This document shows positions 8,521-15,818 of a stretch of DNA of 64,000 nucleotides, piece by piece. Made by a program: the position numbers and the translations under genes. The notes under the pieces were generated by a model that searched no databases, was not told the DNA's origin, and was given only the letters and a program-made list of their open reading frames with translations. Position 1 is the first letter of the stretch. Each line of letters starts with the position of its first letter. The DNA is from Phaeocystidibacter marisrubri (GTDB lineage: Bacteria > Bacteroidota > Bacteroidia > Flavobacteriales > Schleiferiaceae), in contig NZ_WBVQ01000002.1 in the NCBI RefSeq assembly GCF_008933165.1, positions 124,001 to 188,000 of the forward strand. The letters run 5' to 3'.

Positions 8521-9611
8521 GGCGCTAAAGGTAGATTGACTACAAAGGTAGTCCCATTATCTAGCTCGGAAGTAAAATGAATGTGACCACCGTGCTTTCG
8601 AACGATTCCATACACCACACTCAAGCCCAATCCCGAGCCTTCACCCACCTCCTTCGTGGTGAAAAACGGCTCAAACACTTTGTCTCGGATATCTTCTGGA
8701 ATCCCCATTCCGTTATCCTTTACCGTAAGTTGGAGCCAGTCGGATTTAAAAGTAGTTGAAACTTCAATTCTACTATCAGCGTCCGACGCGTGGATGGAAT
8801 TGATAATCAAGTTGAAAATCACTTGGGTTAACTGGATGGAATCAATGATTATGGAAGGCAAGTTTTCCTCCAAAAGCAGGTCTAGTTCAATCCTCTTCGA
8901 CTTCAAGGTGGGTTGTAAGAGATCCAGACTGCTTTCTACAACTTGATTGACATCTACCGTTTCATTCTTCTCGGGCATTTCACAACTGAAGAACATCAGT
9001 TTCTTAACCACCTCTCTAGCGTGTATAGCCGATCGAATAATCTTGGAGGCGTCCTTCTTCATTTGAGGAAGGCCCTCACCTTCTGCAATAAACTCCGCAT
9101 ACCCCAGAATATTTCCAAGTGGGGTATTGAGCTCATGAGCAATTCCAGCTGTTAACTCGCCGAGTATGGCCAATCGGTCGTTACGCTCCATAGATCGTTG
9201 AAGCAACTCTTCTCTTTCCTGTCGTTTATAGCGCTCGTACAGGGTGGAAACCTCTTCCGCGAGTTTTCTCAAGAGTAGATGCTCATACTTTAGAAAATCT
9301 GCGGCTGTGCGCTTAGGAGATGGATAATGGACGCGAACAAATCCCACTTTAACGGCATCGAAATAAAAGGGTTCGGAAATGAATACACTCGGCTCTAAGA
9401 GAGTACCTGACACGAAGTGATCATTCCCTACTCGAATCTCCGCCACTGCTTCCGATGTATATCTCCACGCGTGAGAAATCCGATCCGCAATCGCCTGTAA
9501 CTTCTGCTTCATATTGAGCGAAGAATCAGATGCTAAAGTTGAAATGTCATACAGGCACTTTAACTCTTTAATGCGCTCATTCAATTCATCTATCTGTTCG
9601 CTTTGTGCCAT
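8517..9611 (-). CDS. Cytoplasmic histidine kinase partner of the NtrC-type regulator
   Basis: A 364-aa sensor kinase without membrane helices. An N-terminal coiled coil and a GAF-like region (about 1-125) precede a second coiled coil. The dimerisation/phosphoacceptor box GIAHELNTPLGNI follows (histidine at about 160), then the N, G1 and G2 boxes of the ATPase (LIINSIHAS, DNGMGIP, GSGLGLSVV). It resembles NtrB-type soluble kinases. The ATG at 9611 is preferred over an upstream TTG two codons earlier. The stop overlaps the regulator's start (ATGA). The signal is unknown, but a cytoplasmic cue is implied. Confidence 0.92.
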   Translation of the reverse strand: MAQSEQIDELNERIKELKCLYDISTLASDSSLNMKQKLQAIADRISHAWRYTSEAVAEIRVGNDHFVSGTLLEPSVFISEPFYFDAVKVGFVRVHYPSPKRTAADFLKYEHLLLRKLAEEVSTLYERYKRQEREELLQRSMERNDRLAILGELTAGIAHELNTPLGNILGYAEFIAEGEGLPQMKKDASKIIRSAIHAREVVKKLMFFSCEMPEKNETVDVNQVVESSLDLLQPTLKSKRIELDLLLEENLPSIIIDSIQLTQVIFNLIINSIHASDADSRIEVSTTFKSDWLQLTVKDNGMGIPEDIRDKVFEPFFTTKEVGEGSGLGLSVVYGIVRKHGGHIHFTSELDNGTTFVVNLPLAP

Positions 9612-9935
9612 GTACAAATCCTGTAAAATTGAAGCTTATCCTGCCTCAATGTTTATGCCGAGAAGATGAAAATAGGAAGAAAGTTTGGGAGGGGGTTGGA
9701 GGTTTTAGGGGTTTGAGATGTTTTAGGGGTTTCAGGGGTTTTAGGGGTTCGGTGGAGGATGTTGGAGGATGGATGACGGTGGCTAGGTGGCGGATGACCA
9801 AAGCCTGGCGTTGGACGCCAAAACCGAAGCGCGGCGGAGGGGAGAGCTCCCCCCTTCTTACTTTCTGCTATGGCCTTATCTTCCACAGGAATTGAGCCAT
9901 AAAGTAGAGATGCGCGTCGATAAAAAGAGGTGAAA
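9612..9935. repeat. Gene-free 324 nt with G-rich TTTTAGGGG array
   Basis: No credible gene. Between about 9690 and 9760 the plus strand carries repeated GGGG tracts (9708-9711, 9726-9729, 9735-9738, 9744-9747) spaced by TTTTA/TTTCA-type linkers. This is the reverse of the CCCCTTAAA arrays at 15.6-15.8 kb and 17.98-18.03 kb. GGATGACGG at 9770-9778 and a GGGGAG/CTCCCC hairpin near 9839-9855 follow. The array lies downstream of the cold-shock gene and upstream of the kinase gene. The small open frames through it are low-complexity artefacts. Confidence 0.7.
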
Positions 9936-10385
9936 CTATCGCTTCACGGTAACCTTAACTGCAGTGGGGCCTTTGTGTCCTTTTTCTACTTCAAAAGTAA
10001 CCATGTTGCCCTCTGTGATAGGTTCTGTGGTGTTGTTGACGTGTACAAAAACACTCTCTTGCGTGGACTTATCCTTGATAAAGCCATAGCCTTTGGCGTC
10101 GTTGTAGAAAGTCACTACACCTGTGCGTTCAGTTTCGAGTTCCTTCACCGTTGCTCTATCTTCCTTTTTAGGCGTACTCACATCGATATCCTCAGCTTTC
10201 ATTTTCTCTGCTGGAGGTGGTGGAGTATCAGAGAAATTGCCAAACTTGTCTACATAAGTGAAGCTTTCTGCTGAACCATCACTGTTCATCTTCCTCTCTT
10301 CCTTACGTTTTGCTTTAGCATCTTTCTTCAGCTTCTTCTTCTTCTCTCTTTCCTTTTTGAAACTTGTTTCCTGTGACTTACCCAT
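9936..10385 (-). CDS. Cold-shock-domain protein with basic N-terminal extension
   Basis: A 149-aa protein. The first ~32 residues are a highly charged Lys/Arg/Glu stretch, then a low-complexity linker with a PPPP run, then a cold-shock domain at about 86-149. The domain shows TGVVTFYNDAKGYGFIKD (RNP1-like KGYGFI) and SVFVHVNN (RNP2-like). CSD proteins bind single-stranded RNA and DNA and melt structured mRNA in the cold. The gene starts 22 nt after the DEAD-box helicase stop on the same strand, a pairing that makes sense for RNA unwinding. Longer than the ~66-aa CspA type because of the basic extension. Confidence 0.9.
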   Translation of the reverse strand: MGKSQETSFKKEREKKKKLKKDAKAKRKEERKMNSDGSAESFTYVDKFGNFSDTPPPPAEKMKAEDIDVSTPKKEDRATVKELETERTGVVTFYNDAKGYGFIKDKSTQESVFVHVNNTTEPITEGNMVTFEVEKGHKGPTAVKVTVKR

Positions 10386-10407
10386 AAATTTTTACCAGTC
10401 TTAAGTT

Positions 10408-11598
10408 TTAATTAATAAATGTGAATGCTTTGCCTTGCTTTCCGGCTCTACCTGTTCGGCCAATACGGTGAATGTAACTGTCAATGCTAGCCGGCAATTG
10501 ATAGTTAATCACGTGTGTAACATCAGAAACATCCAAACCGCGCGCAGCAACATCTGTTGCAACGAGAATCTGAATACGTCCACTGCTGAACTTCTTCAAT
10601 GCTACCTGACGGTAATTTTGTGATTTGTTTCCGTGTATTTCGTCGGATGAAAAGCCCGATTGCGTTAGCATCTTGTTCACCTTACTTACCCATCTCTTCG
10701 TTTCAGCAAATACCAAAACTTTGGTGAATTCAGGTTGTCCGAGTAGATCGGTCAACATCCCGAATTTATCTTGACCATCCACTACTTTGATGATCTCTTG
10801 GTCGATATGCTTCCCAGTGGTTTCGCCATTGCTCACCTTCACCTCTATCGGGTTGGTCAACAAACGATCGATGAATCCCTGTTGCTTTCGGTCTACCGTT
10901 GCCGAGAATAGAAGTGTTTGCTTACGATTCGACATTTGAGAAGTAATTCGATGGACATCTTTGTTGAAGCCCATGTCGAGCATGCGATCGAATTCATCCA
11001 AAATCAATACATCAAACTCGCTGAACTTGATCGCTCTTCGTTGGTACAAATCCAACAAGCGACCTGGTGTACCGATCACGATGTGACTCTTTCTTCCCAG
11101 CTTTTGTAAATCGCGATTGAGGTTGGTCCCGCCAATGAAGCACTGACTGTACAATCCGAGTCCAGAAGTTAAGCTCTTGAACTCTTCGTCAATTTGCAAT
11201 GCCAATTCACGGGTTGGAGCCAAGACCAAAATTCGGAATGAATCTTTACCGGAAACCAATCGGTTGATTAATGGAATAAGGAACGCACCTGTTTTTCCAG
11301 TACCTGTTTGTGCCACTCCCATCAAATCGCGACCTGCAAGCAAGTGCTCCAAGGTTTTATCTTGGATCTCTGTTGGTGTGCTAAAACCTTTTTTAGCGAT
11401 GGTTTTCTGTAGTCGGGCGTGAAGGGGCATTTCTGCAAAAGTCCTTTCCGCTACATAAACCGTCTTTTCAGGCTGTGCACTGGCTTTCTGAGTAAGCAAA
11501 TTGATATCAATTGTGCTTTTCTTACCCTTTGCAGGTTTTTGATTTATTTTTTTTCTCGAACCAGCTTTTGCAGCCGGTCGTCTAGAACGTGTATTCAT
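10408..11598 (-). CDS. DEAD-box RNA helicase, RhlE-like, short C-terminus
   Basis: A 396-aa ATP-dependent RNA helicase. After a basic N-terminal tail it has the Q-motif (STPTEIQ), motif I AQTGTGKTG, motif II DEFD in place of DEAD, motif III SAT, and motif VI HRIGRTGRAG near the end. The protein stops only ten residues after motif VI, so the usual C-terminal tail is missing. The start chosen is the ATG at 11598 (MNTRSRRPAAKAG); a longer frame begins upstream with non-conserved hydrophobic residues. It probably acts in cold-adapted ribosome assembly or RNA decay with the following CSD protein. Confidence 0.92.
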   Translation of the reverse strand: MNTRSRRPAAKAGSRKKINQKPAKGKKSTIDINLLTQKASAQPEKTVYVAERTFAEMPLHARLQKTIAKKGFSTPTEIQDKTLEHLLAGRDLMGVAQTGTGKTGAFLIPLINRLVSGKDSFRILVLAPTRELALQIDEEFKSLTSGLGLYSQCFIGGTNLNRDLQKLGRKSHIVIGTPGRLLDLYQRRAIKFSEFDVLILDEFDRMLDMGFNKDVHRITSQMSNRKQTLLFSATVDRKQQGFIDRLLTNPIEVKVSNGETTGKHIDQEIIKVVDGQDKFGMLTDLLGQPEFTKVLVFAETKRWVSKVNKMLTQSGFSSDEIHGNKSQNYRQVALKKFSSGRIQILVATDVAARGLDVSDVTHVINYQLPASIDSYIHRIGRTGRAGKQGKAFTFIN

Positions 11599-11887
11599 AA
11601 TGGTATGTACCAAAGAGCACCTTAATAATAGAAACAGGTGCAATGTTTCTGCAGAATAAAGCTGGCTGCCGCATGAGGGAACAAGAAAAATTCTTCCCTA
11701 GCGTAACGCTACGTAAACAAGTAATCGAAATAAGCTTCGAAGAAAATCGAGCTTTAATGTGAAGTGATGTAATAAGACTAATTACGTAAGCGGTTTGGGC
11801 AAGATTCTAGCTAATTCATTCAATACTTAGCTAAATCGGTGAGAAGGGAATAGTGCTTGACCATAATCCCGCTAAGGATGTGAAGCG
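11599..11887 (-). promoter_or_regulatory. Long structured 5' leader of the DEAD helicase operon
   Basis: About 285 nt lie between the likely promoter and the helicase ATG with no gene inside. Several inverted repeats are visible: TAGCG/CGCTA at about 11699-11711, AGGGAA..TTCCCT around 11676-11699, and AAGC-TTCGA..TCGA-GCTT around 11733-11754. Long folded leaders are common on cold-shock mRNAs, so a temperature-responsive or autoregulated leader is a reasonable inference. It matches no named riboswitch that I recognise. Confidence 0.45.
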
Positions 11888-11895
11888 CAAAGATA
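11888..11895 (-). promoter_or_regulatory. -7 promoter element TATCTTTG for the helicase-csp operon
   Basis: On the minus strand the octamer TATCTTTG fits the Bacteroidetes -7 consensus TAnnTTTG exactly. No good TTTG is seen at the -33 position. It faces the helicase gene and would give a leader of about 285 nt. Confidence 0.55.
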
Positions 11896-11949
11896 CGGTT
11901 AATAATCGAGGGATAAGATAAAATACACTGATTTATAACCGCTTAGCAC

Positions 11950-12057
11950 GTTGGAGGCTGAAAACGTTGAGGTTGAGGGTTCGGTGACGGGTGCCGGGTA
12001 TCGGGTGACGGAAGCTTGGATAATTAGTTTCAGAAGCCAGATGCCAGGAGTCTGAAT
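11950..12057. repeat. GGGTGACGG-type degenerate repeats upstream of the toxin-antitoxin operon
   Basis: This stretch contains GGTGACGGG, GCCGGGTATCGGGTGACGGAAGC and GCCAGATGCCAGGAGTC. These are the reverse complement of the CCGTCACCC motifs at 15.42-15.77 kb and 17.95-17.98 kb. It carries no gene and ends at the operator palindrome. Confidence 0.55.
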
Positions 12058-12081
12058 AGTAAACAAATTTGTTTACTTTTG
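12058..12081 (+). promoter_or_regulatory. Palindromic operator overlapping the toxin-antitoxin promoter
   Basis: A perfect 20-bp palindrome with half-site AGTAAACAAA occupies 12058-12077. It overlaps the -7 element TACTTTTG (12074-12081). The antitoxin ATG at 12087 is only 5 nt further on, so the transcript is leaderless or almost so. A repressor bound to the palindrome would block the promoter; autoregulation by the HTH antitoxin is inferred. Confidence 0.75.
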
Positions 12082-12086
12082 CAGTG

Positions 12087-12599
12087 ATGTCATTTCCAGA
12101 AATACATAAGATTAGAGGTGTTCACCCCGGAGCTATTCTAAAACGTGAACTAAAATCGCGTTCGATTCGCAGTTCACAACTTGCAGCTCAAATAGGAGAA
12201 CACAAACAGACGATTAGCGCTATCATCAATCAGCGAAGAGCGATTAACCCTGTTCTTTCCATTAAACTGGGTAAAGTATTTCAAATTGAAAGCGACTATT
12301 TTCAAATGATACAAGCGAGCTACGATACAGCTGTTGCAAAGAGTAAGCTTTCTCTCGACAAACCCAATCTAAGTGTGTTTCGAGAAGCTCTTTTCTGGGA
12401 TACAAGCATAGACAAAATTGACTGGATTGAGCACAAGCGATTTGTGATTCAGCGAATCCTTGAAAGAGGAAATACCGAAGAAATCTTAGCGATGATTTCA
12501 TTCTATGGTAAGTCCACTATTGTGGAAGAAATCAAACAAATGGGTTCCAGTAGGTTGAAAGCCTTTGAAAAGAATATCCTTGAATTCGAATTAGATTGA
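12087..12599 (+). CDS. HTH antitoxin (HigA-like HTH plus C-terminal DUF6922-like region)
   Basis: A 170-aa protein. The N-terminal part (about 10-75) is an XRE/HigA-type helix-turn-helix with the characteristic VHPGAILKREL opening and recognition region QTISAIINQRRAI. The C-terminal part (about 98-165) begins LFWDTSIDKIDW and continues VIQRILERGNTEEI. This resembles, from memory, the DUF6922 family whose genes sit beside AbiEii-type nucleotidyltransferases; a profile search has not been run. The ATG at 12087 is chosen because the promoter -7 element ends at 12081, excluding the upstream TTG frame. Its stop overlaps the toxin ATG (TGATG). It should neutralise the toxin and repress the operon. 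Confidence 0.85.
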   Translation: MSFPEIHKIRGVHPGAILKRELKSRSIRSSQLAAQIGEHKQTISAIINQRRAINPVLSIKLGKVFQIESDYFQMIQASYDTAVAKSKLSLDKPNLSVFREALFWDTSIDKIDWIEHKRFVIQRILERGNTEEILAMISFYGKSTIVEEIKQMGSSRLKAFEKNILEFELD

Positions 12600-13231
12600 T
12601 GCTTTACAAAAATACAGTTTCACCTCTACTATGGAACTCCCTTGTAAAATTGATGCAGCGCAAGGAGTTTAATCCATTTAGATTGGTAGGAGGTACGTCA
12701 CTGAGTTTGCAACTGGGACATAGGGAATCTGTTGACATTGACCTTTTCACAGACGTAGAATACGGTACTTTAGACCACATACAATTGGAACAAGCGCTAC
12801 TGGAAGAATTTCCCGTGGTACAATACGATAAACATGAAGAGTTCGGCATGGGCAAGTCCTACTTTATCGGTAATTCCCATGATTCACTGATCAAACTTGA
12901 TCTATTTTATACCGACCCATTTGTCTTTCCGATTGATCAGAAAGAGAAAATTCGATTCGCATCTATACATGAAATTGCAGCCATGAAGTTGGAGGTCATT
13001 TCAAACGGTGGACGAAAGAAGGACTTTTGGGACATTCATGAACTCCTCGATCATTTTAGAATTGAAGAATTGCTTGAAATTTATCATCAGCGAAATCCTT
13101 TTGGTGATGAACCTAGCAAACTCCGCAAGCAATTGATTCACTTTGAGAAAGCAGAACATGAACCCTCTCCAAATTGTCTGCGAAACAAGGCTTGGGAACT
13201 GATTAAGCTTGACCTTGAAGATTTGGTGTAG
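12599..13231 (+). CDS. AbiEii-type nucleotidyltransferase toxin
   Basis: A 210-aa protein of the nucleotidyltransferase AbiEii/AbiGii (MenT-like) family. The key motif LVGGTSLSLQLGHRESVDIDLFT (residues about 27-49) has the GG-S core and the two metal-binding aspartates. The later motifs AAMKLEVIS and RKKDFWDIHELL are typical of the family. Known members transfer nucleotides to tRNA acceptor ends or otherwise stop growth, and some act in phage defence. The ATG at 12599 overlaps the antitoxin stop, a coupling that keeps antitoxin synthesis first. All expected catalytic residues are present, so it is probably active. Confidence 0.9.
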   Translation: MLYKNTVSPLLWNSLVKLMQRKEFNPFRLVGGTSLSLQLGHRESVDIDLFTDVEYGTLDHIQLEQALLEEFPVVQYDKHEEFGMGKSYFIGNSHDSLIKLDLFYTDPFVFPIDQKEKIRFASIHEIAAMKLEVISNGGRKKDFWDIHELLDHFRIEELLEIYHQRNPFGDEPSKLRKQLIHFEKAEHEPSPNCLRNKAWELIKLDLEDLV

Positions 13232-13252
13232 GCTAGAAGCTATTGGCTGCGC

Positions 13253-13260
13253 TATCTTTG
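13253..13260 (+). promoter_or_regulatory. -7 promoter element TATCTTTG for the kinase-like gene
   Basis: An exact TAnnTTTG match 21 nt before the ATG at 13282. It also shows that the longer frame starting at 13243, upstream of this element, is unlikely to be the real start. Confidence 0.5.
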
Positions 13261-13281
13261 TTTTCGTTTGCACCCCTTCCC

Positions 13282-14226
13282 ATGTCGCCTCAAATTCAAT
13301 CTATAATTCTTCGACTGACTAATGCATCTGCTATTGTTGCGCAGGAGGTTATCCAAAACCTCTGGAGCGACTATGGTGAAATTGTGCGAATAAAGTTGTT
13401 GGAGAGCGAGTATTCGAGTGTGGTGGTGAAGCATATTCAACACGGGGCCGCAGGCAATCATCCAAGAGGATGGAATTCGGATATTGGACATCAACGGAAG
13501 TTGAAGTCATATGAAGTTGAAACCGCTTGGTATGATCGATACGCACTCACCAGCAAAGCAAGAATCCCACGATGTATAGCAGTTGAGCACTTGGAAAATG
13601 AAATCCTGATTGTACTCGAAGATCTCAATGCCTCTGGATTTAATCTCAGAAAGTCAGAGGTGAGTTGGACTGAAATGGAAGCCTGTATTCAATGGCTGGC
13701 TCAATATCACGCAGGATTCATTGGAATGGAACCTGAGCGACTTTGGGAAGTTGGAACCTATTGGCATTTAGCTACTCGTCCCAATGAGCTCGAGGCCTTA
13801 GACGACGTGGCACTGAAAAATGCAGCATCAGCTATTGATGAACAACTCAATTCCTGCACGTACAAAACACTCGTTCACGGCGATGCGAAACTCGCCAACT
13901 TTTGCTTTTCTCCAAATGGCGAAGTAGCCGGAGTTGATTTTCAATATGTGGGAGGTGGATGTGGAATGAAAGACCTCGCTTACTTCGTATCTAGCTGCTT
14001 GTATGAAGAGGACTGCGAGCGTTACGAAACTCGCATTCTTAACACCTACTTTCGGCATCTTCAAAACAGCCTCCCTATTCCAAACCCAGAACTAGAAGCA
14101 GAATGGCGCTCACTGTATCACGTGGCGTGGGCCGATTTCCATCGCTTCATTAAAGGATGGAGTCCTGGTCATTGGAAGATTAATAGCTACAGCGAACGAG
14201 TTACTAAGGCAGTGATTGGGAGGTAG
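13282..14226 (+). CDS. APH/CHK-family phosphotransferase (kinase-like protein)
   Basis: A 314-aa protein with the fold of aminoglycoside phosphotransferases and ecdysteroid kinase-like (CHK) proteins. It shows a nucleotide-lobe lysine candidate in SVVVKHI, the catalytic loop [11 protein letters not shown] and the metal-binding segment [18 protein letters not shown]. The small-molecule substrate cannot be told from sequence. Start chosen at the ATG at 13282 (MSPQIQSI), just after the promoter element. Not obviously in an operon with the toxin-antitoxin pair. Confidence 0.82.
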   Translation: MSPQIQSIILRLTNASAIVAQEVIQNLWSDYGEIVRIKLLESEYSSVVVKHIQHGAAGNHPRGWNSDIGHQRKLKSYEVETAWYDRYALTSKARIPRCIAVEHLENEILIVLEDLNASGFNLRKSEVSWTEMEACIQWLAQYHAGFIGMEPERLWEVGTYWHLATRPNELEALDDVALKNAASAIDEQLNSCTYKTLVHGDAKLANFCFSPNGEVAGVDFQYVGGGCGMKDLAYFVSSCLYEEDCERYETRILNTYFRHLQNSLPIPNPELEAEWRSLYHVAWADFHRFIKGWSPGHWKINSYSERVTKAVIGR

Positions 14227-14279
14227 GTGATAGATGTTAGGTGTTGGATCCCAGGTGTCAAATTTCCTACCTTTCTGCC

Positions 14280-14825
14280 GTGGCAAAAAAACTAGACAAA
14301 ATACTGGTTGTAGACATTGAAGCGACTTGCTGGAATGGACCTACGCCAGAGGGCATGATGAACGACATCATCGAAATTGGCATCTGTTCATTGGATATTA
14401 ATACCGGTGAAATCACCGATAATCGAGGGATACTAGTACGTCCTGAAAGATCCACGATTAGTCCATTCTGTACGGAGCTGACCACCATCACTCCAGAGAT
14501 GATTGACGAGTATGGAATCTCATTCAAAGAGGCCTTGAAAATATTGAAAGACGAATACCTCAGCACGAGCAGAGCTTGGGCGAGCTATGGTGCCTACGAC
14601 TTAAACCAGTTCAAGCGTCAGTGTTCCGATTTGAATAGAGGGTATCCATTTGGACCTTCCCACATCAATGTAAAAACGCTCTTCGCTCTCAAAAACAAAC
14701 TCGGTCATGAAACGGGTATGGCAGGCGCGTTGGAACATCTAAACATTCCGTTAGAAGGCACCCATCACCGAGGGGTAGACGATGCCAAGAACATTGCTAA
14801 AATTCTCTGGACTATTATCGATTGA
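14280..14825 (+). CDS. DEDDh 3'-5' exonuclease (KapD/ERI1-like)
   Basis: A 181-aa exonuclease domain. The DEDDh motifs are VVDIEATCW (first Asp and Glu), a middle region WASYGAYDLNQF (Asp), and HHRGVDDAKNIAKIL (His and Asp). The protein is almost entirely the catalytic domain, as in the KapD/ERI1 branch that trims RNA ends. The start is taken as the GTG at 14280, which lies just after TACCTTTC, a -7-like element. An earlier in-frame GTG at 14241 is less likely. Its 3' end overlaps the following frame. Confidence 0.87.
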   Translation: MAKKLDKILVVDIEATCWNGPTPEGMMNDIIEIGICSLDINTGEITDNRGILVRPERSTISPFCTELTTITPEMIDEYGISFKEALKILKDEYLSTSRAWASYGAYDLNQFKRQCSDLNRGYPFGPSHINVKTLFALKNKLGHETGMAGALEHLNIPLEGTHHRGVDDAKNIAKILWTIID

Positions 14826-15417
14826 GATTTTGAGAACATCACCACATATAGAAGAATTCTGTCCTACCAATCAAGCTGAATGGCGAAATTGGCTGGAGAC
14901 GAATCACATTGAAACAGATGCTGTTTGGGTTATTTTCTACAAGAAAAGTTCACCCCGTTTCAACCTGAGTTGGAGTGACGCCGTTGACGAAGCGCTCTGT
15001 TTTGGATGGATTGACAGCACCAAAAAATCGCTCGATGCAGAAAGCTACATTCAGTATTTCTGTAAGCGCAAAGCCAAGAGCAATTGGTCGAAGGTGAACA
15101 AAGACAAAGCAAAACTCCTCATAGAGCGAGGACATATGACCGAAGCTGGCCACCGGAGTATCGAGGTGGCTAAAGAAAATGGTTCATGGACCATCTTGGA
15201 CAAGATTGAAAACCTCGTTGTTCCCGACGACTTCAATCTTGCTCTTTCCCAAAACCCAAAAGCCTTGGAATTCTATGAGAGCTTGAGCAATTCCATTAAA
15301 AAAGGCTTGCTTTATTGGGTTTCCTCAGCCAAGCGCGAAGAAACTCGTAACAAGCGCATTTCCGAAATCATTGAAAATGCCAACAACGGACAAACACCAA
15401 AGCAGTTCAGGCGCTAG
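14782..15417 (+). CDS. YdeI/OmpD-associated family protein
   Basis: Up to 211 aa, with family features EWRNWLETNH, a DALCFGWIDS motif (seen as EALCFGWIDSTKKS) and the basic KSNWSKVNKDKAKLLIERG stretch. These match the YdeI/OmdA-type proteins. Biochemical function is poorly known; bacteriocin or antimicrobial-peptide tolerance has been proposed for relatives. The ATG at 14782 overlaps the exonuclease gene by 44 nt. Conserved similarity starts only around residue 20, so a TTG at 14830 could be the true start. Confidence 0.8.
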   Translation: MPRTLLKFSGLLSIEILRTSPHIEEFCPTNQAEWRNWLETNHIETDAVWVIFYKKSSPRFNLSWSDAVDEALCFGWIDSTKKSLDAESYIQYFCKRKAKSNWSKVNKDKAKLLIERGHMTEAGHRSIEVAKENGSWTILDKIENLVVPDDFNLALSQNPKALEFYESLSNSIKKGLLYWVSSAKREETRNKRISEIIENANNGQTPKQFRR

Positions 15418-15818
15418 CGGTTCTCAGACTCCAAGCTTCCGTCATCCATCACCCGCTATCCGACCTTTTGCATAGCCCTAGGTAGCGTCGTTCCTCCTCA
15501 TCATCGGGCCAATGGAGTTAACGCCTCTGGCGGTTAGTATCGGGACGGCTGCAAACTCCAGTCGTCCACCCCCATCACCCAACTTCCGTCATCCGTCACC
15601 CGTCACCCAACTTCCATCAACCCCTTAAACACCTTAAACCCCTTAAACACCTTAAACCCATTAAACCCTTCTAACATACCATCCCTACCAATAAACACCC
15701 ACGCGAAAGAATTCGCGCGGTAGGAGAGATTTGAAGGTTCTCACCCGTCGCCCGTCACCCGTCACCAAACACATAAAACATCTTAACCCCCTAAAACACC
15801 TTAAACCCCTTAAACCTC
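15418..15818. repeat. Gene-free 401 nt of dispersed C-rich repeats
   Basis: This stretch contains no gene. It is a mosaic of three elements: CCGTCACCC/CCGTCATCC units (about 15438-15450, 15590-15608 and 15741-15767); the ~72-bp block listed separately at 15474-15545; and CCCCTTAAACACCTTAAA arrays (about 15619-15670 and 15780-15838). A CGCGAA/TTCGCG hairpin sits at 15702-15717. The second array runs into the stop codon and last codons of the 613-aa gene. A 23-nt stretch at 15751-15773 is repeated exactly at 17961-17983. Confidence 0.8.
15474..15545. repeat. ~72-bp repeat block, copy 1
   Basis: Begins AGCCCTAGGTAGCGTCGTTC and ends after an AACGCC-TCT-GGCGGTT hairpin. It matches the block at 17828-17903 with scattered substitutions. 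The outer GCCC/GGGC arms and the inner hairpin suggest a folded unit, like a REP-type or miniature mobile element. Confidence 0.75.

Noticed and set aside
9690-9760. Telomere or linear-chromosome end
   Set aside because: The TTTTAGGGG array resembles some eukaryotic telomeres, but it lies inside a bacterial gene cluster and matches dispersed copies elsewhere in the window.
9605-9895. Coding frame with FRGFRG repeats on the plus strand, and its opposite-strand Pro/Thr-rich frame
   Set aside because: Translation of the low-complexity G-rich array; no homology, and composition unlike neighbours.
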